Shown here piece after piece: positions 57,501 through 64,000 of a stretch of 64,000 bases of DNA. The translations under genes were made by a program, and so were the position numbers. The notes beneath the pieces were generated by a model. The model worked only from the letters and a program-made list of their open reading frames with translations. It ran no database searches and had not been told where the DNA came from. Origin of the DNA: Persea americana (lineage: Eukaryota; Streptophyta; Magnoliopsida; Laurales; Lauraceae); the NCBI GenBank assembly GCA_029852735.1, contig CM056813.1, positions 45,715,682 through 45,779,681 of the forward strand, written 5' to 3'. Within the stretch, counting starts at the first letter, position 1. Each line of letters starts with the position of its first letter.

Positions 57501-58367
57501 TTTGAGTCAGAGCAGGGAGTGCCTACGGCTGACCCAGGAGTAGGGGCTTCTTCCACCAGTTTTGATGAGGCAGAGGAGAGTCCACAGACTGATATTCTTT
57601 CTCCAGCGGCCCCGATTGGAAAGAACTTCTTGATTACTCTCCCGACGGTGCATGACATGGGCAGTCGACCAACGGAGCATGGAGAATCTTCATCTAAGCC
57701 ATCCCGTCAATTTGCGAGGAAGGTGTTGAAGAGAGTCTTGAGCTCATGGGTCGAAACTCTCTCTTTTAGCCATTTGGAAGCTGGCTTCGGCATGATTAAG
57801 CATGTACAGGACATTCTTGTTGATAGCGAAGAGGTCGGTCTGGACATTACAAATGCCAAGGCTTTTGTTGATGAAGTCATCGCTCTAGGCAACAAATGGA
57901 TTGAAACCAAGAGCTTTCCAAATGGTGACTTCTTCAACGAGATGTTTTTGAAGCCTTCTGCCGATGTCAAATCTGAAATGGATGAGATCTCGCAGACTCG
58001 GAAGCAGCTCGTCACCGAGTTGGCTATTATTGAGCTGACATAGGACCAACACCGTCTCGACAAGGAGGTCATTGAGGCCGGACAACGCCTTGAGCTATTG
58101 GAAGAACAAGCCACTGCCAAGTGGACTGCTATTTTGAAAGCTCGCGATAGAAAGAGGGCTCTCATTCGCCAAGTTGAGGAGGTTGAAAGCAATCTCCGGA
58201 GGAAGACTCAGGAATATAAACAATGGCAAATTCTCTGGGAAGAGCTTCTTTGTGCTGAAGATGGGTCGCGACAGCCTACCGCATTTTATGGGAAAATTAT
58301 GAAGAAACGCGGCCTAGAAGCTTTGGAGGCTAAGGCCAAGAGTTTGCTTGAGGAGTTAAGTCTTTGA

Positions 58368-58574
58368 CTGAAGACCATGTCGGACTAGTCTCCTGATTTT
58401 GTAACAAACTTTTCTTCTTTTCTTCTGGTACCCCCATGTATAAACATTTTTTGGCACCTTCCTCGTTTCACGTACATTCTTTCTTTTGATGAAAATAAGT
58501 AAAAGTTGGATGGGAATGTTTGTTTGAAAATTTGATCAAAAGGTTGTTATTTTGTGAAAATCTTTTGTCAAATG
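58368..58574 (+). other. 3' flank of the antisense accessory gene
   Basis: AT-rich sequence follows the TGA; it is equivalent, inverted, to 49010-49236 in A. No polyadenylation signal stands out. Confidence 0.4.
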
Positions 58575-58930
58575 GTTGTTTTGGGCATGAAAGCCAAATT
58601 TTGTGGCAAATAGCCTGGTTATTTGATGGCTTGAAAGCTGAATTTCGAATGGCGTGAAGGCCGAATTTTGGTGGCATAGGAGCCAAAGTTTTGTGGCATG
58701 GGAGCCAAAATTTTGTTTGTTTGGCGTGGAAACCGGTTTTTGGCATGCGAGCCGATTTTGTGGCGTGAAAGCCAAGTTTTGGTTTTGCGGCATGATAGCC
58801 AAAATTTGTTTTTTGGCATGAAAGCCTGATTTTGTGGCATGGAAGCCGAGTTTTTTTGAAAACCAAGTTTTGCTTTGTTGGCATGGAAGCCAGATTTTTT
58901 ATTTTTTTGGCGTGAGAGCCGGGTTTTTTG
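58575..58930 (-). repeat. Inverted counterpart of the GGCTTTCATGCC array, element B
   Basis: About fifteen units of GGCATGAAAGCC type on the plus strand are spaced 20-30 bp apart. It is shorter than the array in A (about 24 units), so copy number varies between members of the family. Confidence 0.8.
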
Positions 58931-58934
58931 GTTT

Positions 58935-59410
58935 TTCAAAAATGCAAGTATCGGCTAAGAGTCGCCTCCCTGCTGAATGGTATTGCAAGTATCGATGGAA
59001 TGTCGCTTCCTTGCTCATTCGGTTGCGAGTATCGATGGAATGTCGCCTCCTCGCGAGTTTTGGTGTAAGTATCGACTGAATGTCGCTTCCCTGCTTTTTT
59101 TTTTTCAAAAATTTTGTTTTGTTGGTATCGATGGAATGTTGCCTCCCCACGATTTTTGAAATTTGAGGTTTTTTCGAACCTTTGAAATTTGGGTTGTGGA
59201 TATCAACTGAAACGTTGTGTCTCCACGATTTTTGAAATTTGGGTTGTGGATATCAACTAGAATGTTGCGTATCCACGATTTTTGAACTTTTTGCAAGTAT
59301 TGACGAAGTGTCGCTTCCTTGCGATTTTGAGGTTTTTTGGAAGTACTGAATGGGGTTCGCATCCTTCCGATTTTTGGGTTTTACGAGTATTGACTAAGCA
59401 TCGCTTCCCG
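58935..59410 (-). repeat. Inverted counterpart of the TCGATA-type repeats, element B
   Basis: GCAAGTATCGATGGAATGTCGC-like units recur at about 58945, 58985, 59025 and 59065, then more diverged to 59410. They match 47950-48390 in A on the opposite strand. Confidence 0.7.
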
Positions 59411-59803
59411 CGGTTTCTTGAAAAACCATTTTTGTTTAAAGACACGAGGGTCGTAAATTTTGACTCAAAACCTTTTTTGGTGGTAAAAGTCGGGGTGGAC
59501 TAAGGTGGAAATCCCTGAGTCCTGATTTTTGTTTCAAGCCATGAATTTTGGGTTCAAGGATCGAAAGTTTTGGTCAAGTTAGGGAAGAAGCTCCTAAACT
59601 TGGATTTTGGTGTTTTGGTTTTTTTTTTTTTTTTGAACAATGAAACATTGAAAGTAAGCATTGCTTTTTTTTTTTTTTTTTTTTGAGTTTTTAGAAATTT
59701 CAATGTAAGGATGAAAACTCTAAAAGGGGTGGGTTTGACGAGCAAGTATCTAGGAATAGGCTTTGGCTACGCAAGCATCACTCTGACCCGATGTAGGAAG
59801 TCT
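59411..59803 (-). other. 3' untranslated start of element B
   Basis: It has two long T runs on the plus strand (about 59618 and 59664) and is otherwise homologous to 47616-47949 in A. No ORF. Confidence 0.5.
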
Positions 59804-61190
59804 TCAAGGGTAGTACCGCTTCAAGAACTTGCCTTTGACGGGCAGCATACATCTGTCACCCTCCTTTTTTAGAAGAGCATATATGCCGTTGGAGAAGACT
59901 TTGTCGATGACGAAGGGTCCCTCCCATTTTGGTTCGAATTTGCCTTTGGATTTGTGGGCAAAATCCATTAGCCTTTTCACCGTAAGAACCAAGTCACCCT
60001 TTTTGTGGGCGCGTTGCCTGACCTTCTTGTCGAAAGATCCTGCCATGCGTGCTTGGTAAAGCTCAATGCTTTGTAGGGCTTCGAGCCGTCTTTCATCGAG
60101 GTTATCTAGCTCTTGGAGTCTCAATTTGACATTGTTTTCTTGTGTTATGTCGTTTTGCAGAGATAGCCTTAAGGAAGGAATTTGTACCTCTAGAGGGACA
60201 GCTGCTTTACATCCATAGACCAAGGAGAATGGTGTGCTATGGGTTAGTCCTCGAACGGTAGTCCGATAGACCCATAAAGCTTCAGGCAATTTGTCGCTCC
60301 AGTCTTTTTTGTGACTAGAGACCATTTTCTTGAGAATTTTACAGAGTGTCTTGTTGAAGGCTTCTACCAGTCCATTTGCTGCCGGGTTATACGGAGTCGA
60401 ATAACAACTTTGAATTTTGTATTTGTCGCAGAACCTGTAGAATCTGTGATCCCGGAATTATGGTCTGTTATCATGGACGAATCTTTTAGGTATGCCGAAG
60501 CGACAAATAATGTTGGTTCGCAAGAATTGAAGGACTGATGAGGTCTTCATTTCACTGAACGCAAATGCTTCTAACCATTTGGAGAAATAATCCGAAGCGG
60601 CGAAGATGAAGCGATGACCTTTGCTTGATGGGGGAGAGATAGGACCTATGATGTCCATACCCCAGGCTTCAAAGGGCCATGAGATTGCTGTAGGATGTAG
60701 CCATTCTGGAGGCATGTGTACATAGTCTCTGTGAATTTGGCATTGTTGGCAGTGTTTAGCAAATTGCATCGCGTCAGCTACCATGGTAGGCCAATAGTAA
60801 CCTAACATTTTTATCTAATCGTAGAGCTTAGGACCAACCTAATGGGCTCCATAAAGAGCAGCATGAACTTTTTTTAGAGTTTCTTTCACCTCTTGTTGTG
60901 ATAAGCAGTGTAGAAGTACTCCGTTGAAGGATTTTCTATAAAAAATTTTGGAGGGGATATCGAAATGAAAGTTTGGGGCTCGTATTTGGATACTTATCCG
61001 CTCTTTTGGATCTTCAGGTAGGATTCCGAACATAATATAATCAATGAACGGATCCCTCCAGTCGCCGCTCGGAGCTTTAAGGATGGAAATCCGACTTCCG
61101 AGCACTCGGTGGAATTCAGCAACTGCTTGGTGAGTGTTGAGAGGAGGGAGAATCCTTCTTTGACACACTGTAATTTTCATGTTTTCCCCT
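59804..61190 (-). pseudogene. Integrase of element B with upstream linker
   Basis: Linker with LLHCLSQQEVKETLKKVHAA (about 60880). Zinc domain ending AKHCQQCQIHRDYVHMPPEW (about 60700-60760). Core: Asp in GMDIIG (about 60650), Asp in VHDNRP (about 60462), Glu in LVEAFNKTL (about 60350). C-terminal RAHKKGDLVLTVKRLMDFAH and GDRCMLPVKGKFLKRYY end at 59804. All three catalytic residues are present, unlike A. Interrupted near 60460 and at about 60812 by stops or frameshifts. Confidence 0.85.
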
Positions 61191-61192
61191 TC

Positions 61193-61670
61193 TTATATTG
61201 CCATAGATGCAGCAAGTCCAGCTACGGCATCTGCACGGATGTTTTCACCTCTGCGGATGTGGGTAATGTGACAGACATCAAACTTTTGTCGAACTGATTG
61301 TGCCTTGTTGTAATAAGGCAACAGATCAGGCTTCCTGATTTCATATTTCTGATTCATCTGATTGACGATCAGTTGAGAATCCCCAAAGGCTTCTAGCATG
61401 GTGATGCCGGATTCGAGGGCGAGTTCCAATCCTATGATCAGAGCTTGGTACTCAACTACATTGTTTGAACATGGTTTGAGTAGCAAGAATGATTGTGGAA
61501 TTATGTATTTTTCGGGACTAACAAAGAGAATGCCAATTCCCGATATCGGTTTTCCTTTTTCATTTGTCCTGGTTGCACCATCGAAGTACATGTCCAAGGA
61601 GGCATTTGATAAGGAGGTCTCCACGCTGTAGACAGGCTCGTCAAGGAGATCATCCCTGAGTGGAGAATCT
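61193..61670 (-). pseudogene. Second (archaeal-type) RNase H of element B
   Basis: The acidic set is present: MYFDGATRTNEKGK, EYQALIIGLELAL, AFGDSQLIVNQM and IRADAVAGLAASMAI. It is a 143-codon open frame. It is close to the A copy (one tract reads VCHITHIRRGENI here and ICHITHICRGENI there). Confidence 0.85.
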
Positions 61671-61674
61671 TAAG

Positions 61675-61885
61675 GCAGTGGATGCTCGGCGAGAAAGTCT
61701 ACCAGAGCTTAGCCTTTAATTGCTTTCTGCGGTAAATACCTAATATCAAATTGTGACAAAAGGATGGACCATTTTGCCAGTCGAGCATTGAGGGAACCTG
61801 CTTTTGTGACAAGGACCTTTAAGAGATTGATCCTCGAAATCAGGTATACTCAACTGGCAGGAAGGTAGTGACGCAGCTTTAAGAA
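61675..61885 (-). pseudogene. Tail of the first RNase H of element B
   Basis: Minus-strand frames give LRHYLPAS, VYLISRI, LLKVLVTKAGSLNARLAKW and LLSQFDIRYLPQKAIK, the end of the gypsy RNase H and the join to the second RNase H. The rest of RT and RNase H is missing to the right. Confidence 0.65.
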
Positions 61886-62150
61886 CAACGTCGGAGAAAT
61901 CTGTTATGCAGCATAAACCTGTCTCCTTCGAAATTGAAGAAAGCGTATGCTCCATTATAGAGACCTTCCTATCTTGATTCATCGCTGGTTTTAGATGTAT
62001 GAACGAGAATCAGTGGCTTTTTAACCGCGAACACAAGGTCACCTTTCTTGAATGACTCTGTGGGGTTTAGATCATCAAGAGCGATGTTGAGATCCGATAT
62101 GTGGTTGATACTCTTTATCAAGGAAGACTCAACGTCGTCAGATGGGATGA
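61886..62150 (-). pseudogene. Extra integrase-C-terminus-like segment in element B
   Basis: One frame reads ESFKKGDLVFAVKKPLILVH (about 62060-62000), then a stop, then YNGAYAFFNFEGDRFML (about 61960-61910). The layout matches the integrase C-terminus of A and B (KKGDLVLAVKRPM ... NGAYALLNMEGDRCMLP), but the sequence is different and lies upstream of RNase H, where RT should be. Confidence 0.6.
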
Positions 62151-62279
62151 CCTACCATGTTGTCAAGAGAGATATTTAAGTCCGGTATAAGATACCCTCC
62201 TTCAAAAGGTTCAAGTGCTGGACGTGCTGAATATGCTTCAAAATTGTGAAAGATGGAAGACGCGGTATCTTCTTTTTTA

Positions 62280-62930
62280 TGTTTCTGAATCAGAGTCAGT
62301 GTCTTGCATGATCGACACCAAGGAGAAAGTAAACTTGCCCCCAGTGTTTTCTTTTGTCTTCTTTGCTTAGGTTGTGGTGACCAAAGGCTTTGATGTTTCG
62401 AGAAAGATCACGAAAGGAGCTTGACTGCTTACTTCGAGTGCTTCTTGAGAAGGGTCTTTGTTTGGAAGATCATCATCGAGATCATGGGATTGATCCTTCT
62501 AATTTGTTGAAGACGTTTCTGCAGCAGCATTGCCGTCTTCAGTGATTGCGTTGCATGGAGCATTTTCCAAGAACAAGTCCTGAACAACTTCCAACAACTT
62601 TTCTTTTTTGTGGAGTATTTCATCGGTCCAGACATCTCCTATGAGATTGGGTATCTTAGACCAATTGACCAAGTTTTCTTTGAAGAATTCATCGGCCAGA
62701 GCTTCTTCGTAGTGACCAGTTGGAAGAGGCTTGAATTCTAATGTCACCGTTTCAGGAGATGAAGGCTGAGAAGATGCTATCTCGGTGGAAGTCACCTGAG
62801 AAGACGTAGCTCCAGAAGATATGCTACCGGATGCATTTTGAGAGTCTGTGGCCTTAGCAGATGAAGCTTCAGAGGCACTATCATCTTGAACTATCGCATT
62901 GCAGGCAACTTCGGAAGAAGATGCCTCCAT
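62280..62930 (-). pseudogene. Linker and acidic region of element B, protease deleted
   Basis: A 143-codon frame (62499-62930) is Ser/Ala/Thr/Glu-rich (SSAKATDSQNASGSISSGAT) and then reads NWSKIPNLIGDVWTDEIL and VQDLFLENAPCNAITEDG, matching A at 42.09-42.24 kb. Next to it, 62280-62420 matches A near 43.4-43.5 kb. The protease found in A between these points is gone, a deletion equivalent to roughly 1.1 kb of A. Confidence 0.7.
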
Positions 62931-64000
62931 AATGGACTGTTGGGAATCAGACTCATCCTCCGATGTAAAAGGATCCTCAACCCAGCAATTTTCTTCATTT
63001 TTCGGAGTTACTGGAGGAGATGCTTGTAGATTCTCCAGGGGTTTCTAGATTTTGATAAAGTTGATTGATGCGATTTTGCTCTTGCTCTATGGCTAGACGC
63101 TGCAAGATCCATGCATATTCTTCGAGATTGGGCATAAGAGCCAAATCTTCCTCTTCATCTGCTCCTTGTGGTTCAACCTCGTTGGGATCGACTAGAGCAT
63201 TTGTTTGCACTGGGTCAACAGCATTTTGTTGAACAGCCTCTTGGTCTTCATCATCATCAGACTAGGATCCTTGTGGTTGGAAGGGTTTATACCAGATTAC
63301 TGGCATAAGGTGAGATTCTGGGATCCATTCTTCATCGGAGAGATATTCTCCGGTTTCAAGGGATTCCTCCCACTCATCGGTGTCACTGGCAGTGTCACTG
63401 GACTCGTATTCATTCATGGAGAATCCAACTACCGAGTTGCAAGAGTACGATGCCCTCTGCGTAGTCTCATCTATGAGCCGTGGTGGCATGAAATCACTGA
63501 GGGTGAATTTTCTTACCATTCTTGAAGCCTTGGGAAGAGACTCCTCTGTTGCCTCTAGTGAAGCGGTAGAGGAGGTTTCTGCCTTTTCAGGGACTTCTTG
63601 CTTAAGTTGAGCCTTCTCCTGCTGTTTGAGCTTGCGGAGTTGTCTCTTGGCTTGCCTTCGCTGTTAAGCGGTCGGCTTTGTTTTGACGATCTCCCAAGTT
63701 TCATCTTCTAGGAGATCGGGAGGCTCCCATATGGGCTGTCCATCTGGTGTTGGGTAAGGCAACAGCTCTTGGGACATTTGGGTCATTTTTATCACCTTGA
63801 AGGAAGTAGTGATCTTCTCCTTTGGTGATTTGGATGTTTGTCCATATGACACCATGTTAACGGAGGCAGACCCATAGTTTTTGTCAAAAGGTGATACTCC
63901 GTTTTTCCATATCTCGTTGATCTTCTCTCTCACAATGAAACATTGATTGAGAGGATGCGAGACCATTTGATGGTATGGACAATATCGAGGATCGTTGGTT
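62931..64000 (-). pseudogene. Gag C-terminal region of element B (runs off the right edge)
   Basis: Frames encode YCPYHQMVSHPLNQCF at the window edge, INEIWKNGVSPFDKNYGSAS, the conserved TASDTDEWEESLETGEYLSD (about 63380) and EPQGADEEEDLALMP (about 63160). All match A at 40.78-41.65 kb. B has a single copy where A has the 19-bp duplication. Stops near 63265 and 63665 split the frame. Confidence 0.75.

Larger units (their letters stand above)
53599..58367 (+). pseudogene. Five-exon antisense accessory gene of element B, plant-mobile-domain-like
   Basis: Exons 53599-53608, 54518-57023, 57106-57219, 57294-57392 and 57466-58367 join at GT/AG sites with matching phases. Exon 1 encodes only MAS plus one base. 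The N-terminal part has a low-complexity Ser/basic start. The middle (about 55300-56350) resembles the plant mobile domain (aminotransferase-like family): TNGEIGFSLKELSVITGLPI, then VYLTYWLGEAIFAGG and ACQMAIGEQLALVPALYSYL. Next come acidic linkers. The C-terminal 200 residues are a predicted coiled coil (LDKEVIEAGQRLELLEEQA). Breaks: TAA 54952, frameshift near 55320, TAA 56343, TAG 56460, frameshift near 56890, TAG near 58041. Function unknown; extra antisense ORFs are known in Tat elements. Confidence 0.75.
14811..64000 (+). mobile_element. Element A: Tat-type Ty3-gypsy retrotransposon, carrying nested elements C, D and B
   Basis: It starts with the LTR terminus TGTTGACAC at 14811. Its own sequence occupies 14811-14867 and 35011-49890; the rest of the span is inserted elements. 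It has a PBS at 37560, then gag, protease, G-patch, RT, RNase H, a second RNase H and integrase in gypsy order, then an antisense ORF. Its 3' LTR should lie beyond the right edge. The candidate target duplication copy is GAGAG at 14806-14810; the partner is outside the window. Confidence 0.75.
49891..64000 (-). mobile_element. Element B: Tat-type gypsy retrotransposon, same family as A, opposite orientation, nested in A
   Basis: Reading leftwards from the window edge: gag (63-64 kb), linker, a rearranged pol (59.8-62.4 kb), 3' repeats, the antisense gene (53.6-58.4 kb), more tandem repeats, a PPT and the 3' LTR (52384 to 49891). The 5' LTR is beyond 64000. Each block matches the corresponding block of A. 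Confidence 0.8.

Overview
The window reads as angiosperm nuclear DNA: one intron-containing plant gene at the left edge, then about 55 kb of retrotransposons nested inside one another. Plant origin is indicated by an alpha/beta hydrolase gene of plant type, Ty1-copia elements primed by initiator tRNA-Met, Ty3-gypsy elements of the Tat type carrying a second (archaeal-type) RNase H, an L1-like LINE, and a captured plant-mobile-domain gene. The species cannot be named from the sequence. No rRNA or tRNA gene, CRISPR array or bacterial-type operon is visible.

Layout. (1) 1-5.75 kb: 5' part of an alpha/beta hydrolase gene on the minus strand. Three coding exons (4244-4492, 3498-3709, 478-742) join in frame at GT/AG sites; a TATA box and a probable 5'UTR exon lie at 5.64-5.75 kb. 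Its 2.76-kb intron 2 holds a degenerate repeat-rich DNA element. (2) 5.75-9.55 kb: decayed copia debris, including a possible solo LTR and two unrelated RNase H fragments. (3) 9.56-14.81 kb: a minus-strand LINE, split by a 1,967-bp non-coding insertion flanked by an 8-bp duplication. (4) 14.81 kb to beyond the right edge: a Tat-type gypsy element A inserted in the LINE. Its 5' LTR is split by a 20.1-kb copia element C (14868-35005, TSD GCCAC, LTRs 1,656 and 1,587 bp). C is itself invaded by a second gypsy element D (21088 to about 33013). Past its LTR, A runs through gag-pro-G-patch-RT-RH-aRNH-INT to 47615, then a repeat-filled 3' region and an antisense ORF. At 49890 that ORF is broken by element B, a close relative of A in the opposite orientation (49891 to beyond 64000).

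The most interesting component is the gene carried antisense by B (53599-58367, plus strand). It has its own TATA box, five exons with correct GT/AG borders and matching phases, a plant-mobile-domain-like core and a coiled-coil tail. A carries the C-terminal end of a homologous gene (49237-49890, minus). Extra antisense ORFs are known from Tat-lineage elements, so the category is not new; the exon structure, the private promoter and the surrounding tandem repeats deserve attention.

None of the elements looks autonomous. Element C lacks its RT core, D lacks integrase and a 3' LTR, A has a deletion in RT and Lys in place of the integrase catalytic Glu, and B has lost protease and most of RT. 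Reading-frame breaks are described where seen; no gene was reconstructed. The long pyrimidine-rich ORFs at 22.07-24.08 kb are treated as composition artefacts.
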